Source: a virus. From it: a stretch of 21,582 nt of DNA. The stretch spans positions 1-21,582 of the IMG/VR virus record IMGVR_UViG_3300007609_001476; one strand, given 5' to 3'. A program made the translations under genes and the position numbers. Numbering within the stretch: the stretch's first letter is position 1; the number at the start of each line of letters is the position of its first letter. Shown one piece after another: positions 5,803 to 13,211 of this stretch. The notes under the pieces are model-generated. The model made no database searches and was not told the origin of the DNA. It saw only the letters and a list, made by a program, of their open reading frames with translations.

Positions 5803-6018
5803 TTATTTGGTTTTGTCTTCACGAACAGAACGTGGGTTCTTATCATAATAATCTTTTAATACTTCTTCCCTGGTTCGCACAATTTCTCCACCTTGTCCTA
5901 GTTCGTCCCCGCGTGCATTTACACGCATATTTCCCACGGCAGGTTGTAATTCGTTTTGTAGTGTTAATTTTTCCATATCAACTTCTTTGCCTCTAAGGCT
6001 TCTATAAGTTTTACCCAT
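5803..6018 (-). CDS. Hypothetical protein, 71 aa
   Basis: A small basic/acidic protein that starts MGKTYRSLRGKEVDMEKL and contains NARGDELGQGGEIVRTREEVL. Function unknown; the pattern seems familiar from T4-like cyanophage-type genomes. The start at 6018 is chosen over an in-frame ATG at 6042 because AAGGAG (6025-6030) lies 6 nt before it. The longer form would have no ribosome binding site and would read through the end of the upstream gene. It overlaps that gene by 8 nt. The second half is mostly polar and may be disordered. Confidence 0.72.
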   Translation of the reverse strand: MGKTYRSLRGKEVDMEKLTLQNELQPAVGNMRVNARGDELGQGGEIVRTREEVLKDYYDKNPRSVREDKTK

Positions 6019-6514
6019 TAATTTCTCCTTTAAAAAATTCATCTAACGGTAAATTATATTTAATGCTGTCCACTTTATGAACCCCTAGTAAGTATAACAC
6101 ATAGCTGGCAACACTGGATCCACGACCAACTCCCCAAACAACATTATTTTCACGTAGTGTATCTACTATATATTTCATACAACGTAAGACATCTAAAAAA
6201 TCATGCTTTTGATAAAGTTGAATCTCACTTTTTACTCTTTGTACTTCTTCGTCAGTCTTACACAAATTAAGGATGTGCTTTTCTATATCCATTGACATAT
6301 ACTCAGTCGGGACATACCAGTTTTTATGATCAATCACTTCTTTCGGTATAGGATAATTTAAGAATTCTTCGTTAATTCTTTTCTTGTACTGATCCAAATC
6401 GGCATCTGTTTTACATAGATCTAAATAATCAATACCGTGTAATTTTATGCCTTCTAATATATCGTCAAGCGTATTAGTCGATGTTGATAAGTTGGTCGAG
6501 ATCGTCGTCGTCAT
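6011..6514 (-). CDS. DNA polymerase III alpha palm-like mini-protein
   Basis: A 167-aa protein whose C-terminal 60 residues resemble the start of the palm domain of bacterial DnaE: a helix ending in WGVGRGSS (about 127-134), then a hydrophobic helix and KVDSIKYNLPLDEFF. DnaE has GPGRGS, a hydrophobic helix and DPIxYxLLFERF in the same order. It stops where DnaE continues to its catalytic PDxDxDF, so it lacks the active-site aspartates visible in polymerases and is unlikely to make DNA alone. LCKTDx(E/D) is present twice (about 33-39 and 84-90), a hint of internal duplication. The start overlaps the previous gene by 41 nt and has only a weak Shine-Dalgarno. Possible roles are a host-replisome interactor or a non-catalytic structural relative. 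Confidence 0.75.
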   Translation of the reverse strand: MTTTISTNLSTSTNTLDDILEGIKLHGIDYLDLCKTDADLDQYKKRINEEFLNYPIPKEVIDHKNWYVPTEYMSMDIEKHILNLCKTDEEVQRVKSEIQLYQKHDFLDVLRCMKYIVDTLRENNVVWGVGRGSSVASYVLYLLGVHKVDSIKYNLPLDEFFKGEING

Positions 6515-6710
6515 CAGTGGTCATTTTCCGTGTAAGAGAACGTGTTTTTAATTCTTCTCTGTATATTGTAAGGAAAGTTTGAAGTTGTGTCAAGACCTCT
6601 GGGTTATTAAATCTTTGCGCAGAAAGATATTTAGATGTCAGTTCCTTTATCTTGTCATCGACTTCTGAATCTGACATATCTTTAAGCTCACCAATAAACG
6701 GGTGATGCAT
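6474..6710 (-). CDS. Hypothetical protein, 78 aa, acidic C-terminus
   Basis: Unknown small protein. It is helical throughout and ends in a run of five aspartates (TTDDDDDLDQL). It begins MHHPFIGELKDMSDSEVDDK. The start overlaps the preceding stop as TAATG. Its 3' end overlaps the DNA polymerase III-like gene by 41 nt in a different frame, with the Asp codons (GAC/GAT) supplying the repeated Thr/Ser codons of that neighbour. The acidic tail might mimic DNA or bind basic partners, but this is speculative. Confidence 0.7.
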   Translation of the reverse strand: MHHPFIGELKDMSDSEVDDKIKELTSKYLSAQRFNNPEVLTQLQTFLTIYREELKTRSLTRKMTTDDDDDLDQLINID

Positions 6711-7285
6711 TAAGAAAATACTCCTAGATAATGCATGTAAATTACTTCAGAGTTATATCTCCAAATTTCGATAATGACAGGATCGTCTGATGACGAAACT
6801 GTTATATTAGCTGGAAAATTAGGATCTTTCTTTATTACCGTACCGCCTGAGGTAATAAATGTAACAGTTCTTGCATCGCCGTCGCTGTACAATTCAAGCG
6901 TAATTTTTCCAAAACCGGCTTGCGAAAAATCTAATAGCGGGTCACCCGGGAAATTTAAAAAGTCAAATCCTACATCTGCACCTACCGTGTAAATCTGATA
7001 ATTTCCATTTTCATAATCAATCGTGGTAGGTGTAGCGGTCACAGATCCTGCATTGAATTTAGCAAAAGCTGTGTTTTGTAAAGTCGCACGTTGGATTTTG
7101 TTATTATTAAAGTCATTTGCTTGATTAGTTTTAGCAGTATTATCCTGCAAATCTTCAACTTCTGTTTGAGCAGTTCTTAGGCTTTGCTTGATTGTGTCAA
7201 AGTTATCTCTGAACACCTGTGTGTCATTATCCTGACCTGCTACAGGGAAATTTTCATTAATCCCTAAAAATTGTATGTCACTCAC
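6710..7285 (-). CDS. Virion structural protein, 191 aa
   Basis: The N-terminus (FLGINENFPVAGQDNDTQ then FRDNFDTIKQSL) is a divergent relative of the motif shared by the fibre genes to the right. A coiled-coil-like stretch (about 35-60) follows, then a beta-rich C-terminal part. A structural role (tail or fibre component) is inferred from this motif and from position next to the 820-aa Ig-like protein. The start is GTG at 7285, overlapping the previous TGA as GTGA, with GGAG upstream. A GATAAATA late promoter motif inside the previous gene (7319-7326) could give it its own transcript. Confidence 0.75.
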   Translation of the reverse strand: MSDIQFLGINENFPVAGQDNDTQVFRDNFDTIKQSLRTAQTEVEDLQDNTAKTNQANDFNNNKIQRATLQNTAFAKFNAGSVTATPTTIDYENGNYQIYTVGADVGFDFLNFPGDPLLDFSQAGFGKITLELYSDGDARTVTFITSGGTVIKKDPNFPANITVSSSDDPVIIEIWRYNSEVIYMHYLGVFS

Positions 7286-9744
7286 GGTAATTTTTCTCCA
7301 ATTTGTGGAAATGCAAGATATTTATCTTCATTTTCACCGTCTAAAATATCTATGATATATCTATCGCTTTCGAAATTAAGTTGTTTAAAATCGTAATTCT
7401 GTGCCTTTATACGCCTAATTATATCTTCTCCCTTACCAGGTTTAGCATAACACAAAACCACTGCCTTTGTAAAGCCTAATTCGAATGTTCCTGTATCCTG
7501 TATACTACGCATCCATAATGGTAGAAATGTTCTATCCGTCGGCCCCAACTCTTGTATTCTGTCTCTCATATTCTCGATGCTATTAGGAAAAATTCTTTGG
7601 TGATCCGAATCACTTACAAACGGGATGTCACTATCTATAGTTATTGCATCATAACTCACCAAGACCGGGCTGTTGATATTATTTCGTAATTCTATTACAT
7701 TGCTAATTTGTTTTCCGTTCGATTCATATTCGTCTAAAATCTCAACGTAAACAGTTTCGTACATAATTTCTTGTGTTGCAGGGTCCTTTGCTAACGCTTT
7801 TTTCACTTCGCCAAATTGCAGTCGTTTTCTATAATGATTCCTGCTCATTGCCTGTACATATTCGACTGCATCCTGTGCTTCTATTCCTGCATAAATCAAC
7901 ACTTTTAAATCAGTTTGTACACTATAATTTACGTCACCGTATCTGTATAAATCATCAGGGTTAAATATGATTGCATCAGTGATGAAGTCTGCCCAATACA
8001 ATCTTTTTTCTTTGCTTTGGAATGCTTTTATATAAAGGCTGGCAAATGTTCTGTTCTGCGTTACAGGAACCGTTAAGGTAAAAGTTCTTGTGGTTTCTGC
8101 TAGACCAGCAAAATCTCTGGCTTTTGCAGTGAATTCGAATTTTCTGTCAAATGTAGTGTTAGAATTATCAAAAGTTGTATCAAAAGAAATAGTTCCAGCA
8201 CTGTCTTCTGTGCTTGAGTCCCTTTCAAAAAATCTTGTAAGGCCCTCTCCTTCGTCATCTGCAAACTGTTTTATTTTTCCGGCAATAATACCAGATGGTA
8301 GTAACTCTAATCCTGGTGGTAAACTGCCGGATTCTAAACTGTAAAATACTTGTTCGCCGTATGCTGTTGTCGTCGCTTTAATGAAAATGTTACTAGGGAC
8401 ATTAGGTGCGAGCGAACCTCTATCGCTCGGTGTTATCCACGTAATTGCACTTTCTATTTCTCCAATAATATCTACCGTAAACGTTTTTGGGGTAGTAGTA
8501 TAACCTAGAGTCCAAAATTCGCCTTGTTCTGGCGGATTATTCCTATTAATTTTATTTGCAATGTATAAATCACCATTAAATTTTACAGCATCGCCTTCTT
8601 GATAAAAAACACTGTTGCTCCAATCTCCCTGTAAATTATATGAAGGTGTGGATGTTTGCGGGAAATTAATAGCCAATACAGTGAACTGATAGGTGGTTGT
8701 CACCGCATCCTGATATGGAACTTCGCCTGCAATTTCGCCGGTGATTGTATCTAATTCTGTGCCTGGCGGCAACACGCTAGGAGTACCGTCTGGATTTACA
8801 GTTTCTAACAAGTAAGATGTTATACCGGGCAATGTTGGGGGATCGTATACTTCTAAAAACAAGGTAATATAATTCTTGGCTCGAAACCTACCAAGATAAC
8901 TGTCTGTAACCCAAATCGGTTCCCGATTACCGTCTGAATCTGCTTGGAATAGATTTGTATCTACCTGTAGTATGTTGTTATCCGCCCTAAGAAACTCTTC
9001 TGTAACAACGTAAATTTTAAATACCCTGGTTTCAACAAATATCCCATCAGTTATGCCTATGCTAAAGGTATAAATTCGACTTAAACGCTTAGGTATTAAC
9101 GCAGGCTCATTATAATCATATGTAAAACTGTCGTAAAAGAAACTGTCGAAACCATTAGTGTTTACTCCGCCTATGTCTAAAGGAGTTGTATCAAAGGTAT
9201 TCGCATCATATCCTCCCAAATCACTCACCAAATCAGGAAGTGCAAGGATTGGATCAGTAAACCCGGTAATTTTTCCATCTGCAGACAGAATCAGGCCTGG
9301 GGGCAATTGTCCAGAATTAGGCACAAGATAAAATTCAATTGTTTGCCCGGCATTCAAATCTGGGTCTCTTGCTTCAATTTGAAAATCAACTAATGCATTA
9401 TCTAGAACAAAATATTGATCTCCTTCTCCTACATTTAAAAAACCGTCAGGAGTTTGAAAGATTGGAACATCTCCTCCGTCAACCGTAATGGAAAAGGTTC
9501 TATCTTTAAGATCAACAGCGTCTGTCGCTCGTACCGCGAATGTTGAATTGGTTAATTTTGCAACTTCAGTAGGACTACCTAAAATCCTATTGCCTTCTAA
9601 ACGTAATCCATTGGGTAAATCACCAGCAATGACCTGCAATTGAACATCGCCGGTGTCGCTTTCAGCTTCCAACAAAATGTCTAACAGTTCTCGTTCTTGG
9701 TAGGTTCCTAGGTTTCCTTTTGGCGTTTTCCAACTGATTGCCAT
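7282..9744 (-). CDS. Large virion protein with Ig-like (He_PIG) repeats and a chitin-binding-like module
   Basis: An 820-aa structural protein. At least four copies of the putative-Ig signature LPxGLxLxxxGxIxG are visible: GDLPNGLRLEGNRILG near residue 45, LPPGLILSADGKITG near 148, LPPGTELDTITGEIAG near 325, and LPPGLELLPSGIIAG near 475. Between the third and fourth lies a compact aromatic module (about 373-415): W..SVFYQEGDAVKFNGDLY...P....FW, like carbohydrate-binding ChtBD3/CBM5 folds. From about 600 on the sequence changes to a mixed charged domain that looks specific to this family. It is probably a baseplate- or tail-surface protein that decorates the virion and touches glycans. AAGGAG precedes the start. 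Confidence 0.85.
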   Translation of the reverse strand: MAISWKTPKGNLGTYQERELLDILLEAESDTGDVQLQVIAGDLPNGLRLEGNRILGSPTEVAKLTNSTFAVRATDAVDLKDRTFSITVDGGDVPIFQTPDGFLNVGEGDQYFVLDNALVDFQIEARDPDLNAGQTIEFYLVPNSGQLPPGLILSADGKITGFTDPILALPDLVSDLGGYDANTFDTTPLDIGGVNTNGFDSFFYDSFTYDYNEPALIPKRLSRIYTFSIGITDGIFVETRVFKIYVVTEEFLRADNNILQVDTNLFQADSDGNREPIWVTDSYLGRFRAKNYITLFLEVYDPPTLPGITSYLLETVNPDGTPSVLPPGTELDTITGEIAGEVPYQDAVTTTYQFTVLAINFPQTSTPSYNLQGDWSNSVFYQEGDAVKFNGDLYIANKINRNNPPEQGEFWTLGYTTTPKTFTVDIIGEIESAITWITPSDRGSLAPNVPSNIFIKATTTAYGEQVFYSLESGSLPPGLELLPSGIIAGKIKQFADDEGEGLTRFFERDSSTEDSAGTISFDTTFDNSNTTFDRKFEFTAKARDFAGLAETTRTFTLTVPVTQNRTFASLYIKAFQSKEKRLYWADFITDAIIFNPDDLYRYGDVNYSVQTDLKVLIYAGIEAQDAVEYVQAMSRNHYRKRLQFGEVKKALAKDPATQEIMYETVYVEILDEYESNGKQISNVIELRNNINSPVLVSYDAITIDSDIPFVSDSDHQRIFPNSIENMRDRIQELGPTDRTFLPLWMRSIQDTGTFELGFTKAVVLCYAKPGKGEDIIRRIKAQNYDFKQLNFESDRYIIDILDGENEDKYLAFPQIGEKLP
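7319..7326 (-). promoter_or_regulatory. T4-type late promoter motif (GATAAATA), intragenic
   Basis: The minus strand reads GATAAATA inside the last codons of the 820-aa gene (Asp-Lys-Tyr), with predicted start near 7313 and a leader of about 28 nt to the GTG at 7285. It is the same 8-mer as at 2637-2644 and 20085-20092. Since it is also coding, chance is possible. Confidence 0.4.
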
Positions 9745-9753
9745 TATATCTCC

Positions 9754-10329
9754 TTAGGAAATTGTGCCGCAGTCTAGATTAATTCTACTATCGTATTCTA
9801 ATGTACCAAAATCAACATTAGTGTTTGCCGTATTAAATTGGACAGAATTAACAAAATTGCCTGTCACAAAGCCAAAATCATAATTTTGTAATATTTCAGT
9901 TACAGGAAGTATAGTTTTGAATAGTACATTAGATCCTAAAGTAGTTACTTCAATGTCTTTTACTCCGCTGTAAGAACCTGGTGCTTTGGTGCCTTGCAAC
10001 GTTAATTGTTCGTGTGTTGCCGCATTTATTGAGCCGGAATCTGTATCAAACTGTGTAAATGCATCGGGTTGTGTAGAATTAATTTCAACGGATGACGGAA
10101 ATTCTTGTACAGTAATTTTAGTTCCGCCTACTAAGTTCTTGAATTCTAAAGTACCGCCTGTTCTTTGTTTGAATATGCCGGCACCTGTACTCCCTATATT
10201 TTCACCAGTAGTGGCTAACTCATTAGAAAGTTCAGTAAAGTTTGCATTTACTTTTTCAAAAGCAGTGCGGAGGTCATCACCTAGACCGTCATTTACTCTG
10301 TTACCGATGTTAATTGTTTGAATTGCCAT
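9754..10329 (-). CDS. Fibre-type virion protein, 191 aa
   Basis: Residues 5-35 contain the shared anchor motif INIGNRVNDGLGDDLRTA, then FEKVNANFTEL, found in its right-hand neighbours. The rest is beta-rich and glycine/threonine-rich, with no catalytic motif, and ends in a short cysteine-containing tail (DCGTIS). It is a likely tail-fibre or baseplate-attached protein that trimerises; the N-terminus probably docks to the virion. The ribosome binding site is AAGAGAA-like, and a late promoter motif (10350-10357) lies just upstream. Confidence 0.78.
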   Translation of the reverse strand: MAIQTINIGNRVNDGLGDDLRTAFEKVNANFTELSNELATTGENIGSTGAGIFKQRTGGTLEFKNLVGGTKITVQEFPSSVEINSTQPDAFTQFDTDSGSINAATHEQLTLQGTKAPGSYSGVKDIEVTTLGSNVLFKTILPVTEILQNYDFGFVTGNFVNSVQFNTANTNVDFGTLEYDSRINLDCGTIS

Positions 10330-10349
10330 AATGTGTTCTCTTTGTATAG

Positions 10350-10357
10350 TATTTACC
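10350..10357 (-). promoter_or_regulatory. T4-type late promoter motif (GGTAAATA)
   Basis: The minus strand reads GGTAAATACTATAC in the 29-nt gap between two fibre genes. It differs from TATAAATA at two positions, but its downstream bases (ACTAT) match those at 2637-2644. The predicted leader is about 15 nt. Confidence 0.4.
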
Positions 10358-10358
10358 G

Positions 10359-11669
10359 TTATATTGGAGTGTTTCCATTCACTGCATAAATTGCGGCTGC
10401 TATTCTATCCAATGCTTCTTTCACAGTTTCCGGAGCAGTTGCCCAGTGAATTTCCGAATTTGCTAGATACTGTATGCGTAGTATTGCTCCATCGGCGGCT
10501 TTAATTTCCCCAAATCCGCTGTCAAATATTAATTCACCCTGAGCGGTAAATTTAAATGTATTGCTATATATCCCAACTGGGCTGGTGTCTTCCTGTGTGC
10601 CGCTTGTGTTTATTATGAGATCAGATTCTTCTTCAACATTTATCGTGTTTCCAATAAAGTTACCTACAACTTTGCCATCGACGCCATCTACTAATAGTGT
10701 GCTATCATCAGCGAACACACTACCACTTATATCTGCGTTAAGTGTATTTGTAAATTCCCCAGCGACTGAAATTTGGGTAGCTATTAATGATACTGCGTTA
10801 TCTGCTATTATAGAAACACTACCGGTTCCTGATAATCCTCCATTACCGCTTGAAATAATTACATCGCCGTTATCGCCACTGTTTCTTGCTGAACCGCCTT
10901 GGATAGTGACTCCGCCACCGTTATCACTGCCTGCTAAGTAGTCAGAACCTTTTAAAAATAATATTGCTTTATCAGTTGTTACGCCGCCATAAAATGTATC
11001 ACCTTGTGCATCATTATTTAGGTTAACAAATCCTGTACCGCCGACTGTGAAGGTTCCTGGCATCTCTAAGTGGCCGTCTTGATCAAAAATCCAATCCTGG
11101 TCGCTCGGGCCTCGAGCTCTAAGTATAAGTTTTGAACCTGCAAAGGGACTGGATTGTATAACAGCATTTCCTGTGCTACCATCAGATAAAACACTACTGC
11201 TGAATGTCCAGTTTCCCAAGTTTGGAATAGCGGGTGTATTCAGTATTTCACTATAATCAATATCACCAGCCGCAACATCTACACCGCCTATTTGTAGATT
11301 TCCATCCACAATGCTTAGTGTGGTTCCGCCTAGGTCAATGGTGCTACCACTTAGATACAAATCTTTAAACCTACGAGTGGCACTTCCTAGATTGTGTTCT
11401 TCGTTAACATTAGGAACAATATCTCCACCCACGGTGAAATCGCCCGTGATAGTTGCGGCTTGATCGATAACAATGGCAGTGCTGTCTGTGGTGGTTAGTG
11501 TGCTTCCTGTAAACTCAAATGACCCTAGATTTAAGTCATCATCGCTGTTGATTCCTAATTCTGTGTAGAGTTCTGTAAAGTTTTCGTTTATTTTATTAAA
11601 AGCACTGCGTAGGCTATCACCTGTTCTATCATTTGCGGAAGTTCCGATATTTACTATTTGTTTTGCCAT
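10359..11669 (-). CDS. Fibre-type virion protein, 436 aa
   Basis: It starts with the anchor motif (about 5-38): VNIGTSANDRTGDSLRSAF, NKINENFTELYTELG. The rest is a beta-rich fibre sequence with a glycine-rich middle (GGGVTIQGGSARNSGDNG near 255-272) and one GSVFADD cassette near residue 316. The C-terminus ends in a helical cap (ETVKEALDRIAAAI), resembling that of the next gene (TVGEAIDRLATLV). Such N-anchor / beta-shaft / C-cap order fits a trimeric tail fibre or accessory fibre that recognises the host surface. There is no ligand or enzyme motif. It lies 3 nt from the neighbouring gene's stop and shares its transcript. Confidence 0.82.
   Translation of the reverse strand: MAKQIVNIGTSANDRTGDSLRSAFNKINENFTELYTELGINSDDDLNLGSFEFTGSTLTTTDSTAIVIDQAATITGDFTVGGDIVPNVNEEHNLGSATRRFKDLYLSGSTIDLGGTTLSIVDGNLQIGGVDVAAGDIDYSEILNTPAIPNLGNWTFSSSVLSDGSTGNAVIQSSPFAGSKLILRARGPSDQDWIFDQDGHLEMPGTFTVGGTGFVNLNNDAQGDTFYGGVTTDKAILFLKGSDYLAGSDNGGGVTIQGGSARNSGDNGDVIISSGNGGLSGTGSVSIIADNAVSLIATQISVAGEFTNTLNADISGSVFADDSTLLVDGVDGKVVGNFIGNTINVEEESDLIINTSGTQEDTSPVGIYSNTFKFTAQGELIFDSGFGEIKAADGAILRIQYLANSEIHWATAPETVKEALDRIAAAIYAVNGNTPI
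10674..10724 (-). repeat. GSVFADD cassette, copy 4
   Basis: Encodes the 17-residue unit GSVFADDSTLLVDGVDG in the 436-aa fibre protein. Three more copies are in the adjacent 512-aa gene. Third-position differences between copies show the repeat is conserved as protein rather than as recent DNA duplication. Confidence 0.85.
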
Positions 11670-11672
11670 TTA

Positions 11673-13211
11673 TTACGCTCCTGTTCCTGCATTTAGTGTT
11701 TTAACTAATGTGGCTAATCTATCAATGGCTTCGCCTACAGTAGTTGGAGCCGTTCCGTCCCAGTCGCTTGGTACTGAAGCACTGTATGTTAAACTTCCGT
11801 CAACACCGTTTACTAATAAGGTGGAATCATCAGCAAAAACAGATCCTATCAAGTCACCAGTTACATTACCTACAACATTACCTATTAAAGAATTTGCATA
11901 GATATTTCCGTATCTATTTCCCACTCTGCCTATGTCGTCTGTCCCGTCAGTGAATGGCCAGTGCTCCCCCAGTCTTGCTTGGGCATTCACAGTAAGCCCG
12001 TTTGTAGCAACAGTATCAGCTGACACCGAAGTGGTTTCGACATTACCCACAATTTTTCCGTCTACTGCATCAACTAATAACGTGCTGTCATCGGCAAAGA
12101 CAGATCCTTCCACATCTCCAGTGTGGTAGCCTATAGTATCACCGTTTATGTTTATAGAAGCGGTTCCCAAAAGATTTTCCGCCGGTATTACACCGTTTGT
12201 GCCATCTACTAACATTGTAGAGCCATCTGAAAATACTGACCCAATAATATCTATTCTTTGATCAACTTCTAGTTTAATTGTATCTGTAAGTGGAGTAGTG
12301 GTTACAACAATACCATAACCTTGGTCAATGACCAATTGATCAGTAGTAACTTCTGCGACAACATCATTAATGCCAAATCCGTCTCCTGCTAATCTAATTC
12401 TACCAAATGCAGGCTGAGCAGGCGCATTGTTTTGAATTGTTGCTATACCTGTAACAGGATCAGTGTTTGTGGTAATACCAAAACCACCCTGTACTTCAAT
12501 GACACCTATATTTGTCAATACAGGATTGCCTGTGGCTGTGTCGACCCTTATGCCTGTGCCTGCTGATCTGCCTAATGCTCCTACACTGTACGGTGCTTGT
12601 GCAGACAAATTAGTTGAATTTGTAATACTTAAAACCCCAGTGTTTGTTACGGTGATGTTACCTGTAGCCGAACTTACTGAAATTCCAGAACCGCCTGCCA
12701 GTGCTGTTACACCAGTATTTGTGAATGTAATAGATTCGGCGCCTGAGTCTGTGGTTATTTGAATAGCTGTTCCGCTTAAAAAATTTACTGTATCTACAAA
12801 TTCATCTGCAACAATACGGTTTCCGTCATCAATTTGAAAACTTTTAAAGAATGTTTTGTTAGGATCAATTATGAGCTCGCCGTCTACGGTACTGTTCAAA
12901 GGAAGATCTATAGTGCTTCCGATTCCTTTAATTTGTGCCGCACCTGCATATAATCCATTAAACTCCCCAGGACCTTCTGCTTCATATTCGCTTGCATGGA
13001 TTGAGGTAAATGCTTTTGATGTTGTGCCTAGGGAATAGATATTAGTTGACCCGGGTATAATGCTGCTTTCTAAGGTGGTTAGATCAACAACGCTTCCTCC
13101 GCCTATAGTTAGATACAATTCGTCGAAATTGGAGTTGATGTTAGCGAATGCTTTTTCTACGTTGCTCCAAATTAATGGAGGATTTCCCGGTAATACGGAT
13201 TTTTTAGCCAT
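11673..13211 (-). CDS. Fibre-type virion protein with GSVFADD cassettes, 512 aa
   Basis: The N-terminus keeps only the second half of the anchor motif (VEKAFANINSNFDELYLTIGG at about 18-38); the NDGTGD part is replaced by a Pro-rich stretch. Residues about 150-260 contain repeated NTGVxxLxGGxGIxVxxxTG units, like the beta turns of a fibre shaft. Three GSVFADD-type cassettes follow near 324, 369 and 456, and a helical cap ends the protein (TVGEAIDRLATLVKTL). It is probably a trimeric receptor-binding or accessory fibre. The start overlaps the previous stop as TAATG. Confidence 0.82.
   Translation of the reverse strand: MAKKSVLPGNPPLIWSNVEKAFANINSNFDELYLTIGGGSVVDLTTLESSIIPGSTNIYSLGTTSKAFTSIHASEYEAEGPGEFNGLYAGAAQIKGIGSTIDLPLNSTVDGELIIDPNKTFFKSFQIDDGNRIVADEFVDTVNFLSGTAIQITTDSGAESITFTNTGVTALAGGSGISVSSATGNITVTNTGVLSITNSTNLSAQAPYSVGALGRSAGTGIRVDTATGNPVLTNIGVIEVQGGFGITTNTDPVTGIATIQNNAPAQPAFGRIRLAGDGFGINDVVAEVTTDQLVIDQGYGIVVTTTPLTDTIKLEVDQRIDIIGSVFSDGSTMLVDGTNGVIPAENLLGTASININGDTIGYHTGDVEGSVFADDSTLLVDAVDGKIVGNVETTSVSADTVATNGLTVNAQARLGEHWPFTDGTDDIGRVGNRYGNIYANSLIGNVVGNVTGDLIGSVFADDSTLLVNGVDGSLTYSASVPSDWDGTAPTTVGEAIDRLATLVKTLNAGTGA
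11796..11846 (-). repeat. GSVFADD cassette, copy 3
   Basis: Encodes GSVFADDSTLLVNGVDG in the 512-aa fibre protein, close to its C-terminus. Confidence 0.85.
12057..12107 (-). repeat. GSVFADD cassette, copy 2
   Basis: Encodes GSVFADDSTLLVDAVDG in the 512-aa fibre protein. It is followed by GKIVGN, as copy 4 is followed by GKVVGN, so the conserved unit is slightly longer than 17 residues. Confidence 0.85.
12192..12242 (-). repeat. GSVFADD cassette, copy 1 (divergent)
   Basis: Encodes GSVFSDGSTMLVDGTNG in the 512-aa fibre protein, preceded by Asp-Ile-Ile as other copies are preceded by Asp plus two residues. Confidence 0.8.

Noticed and set aside
6019-6042. Longer start for the 71-aa gene at 6042
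   Set aside because: The shorter start at 6018 has AAGGAG at proper spacing and gives the natural-looking MGKTYRS N-terminus.
9986-10321. 111-codon plus-strand frame opposite the 191-aa fibre gene, and similar plus-strand frames through 10561-19397
   Set aside because: They are antisense to fibre genes, lack ribosome binding sites and reflect the codon pattern of the opposite strand.
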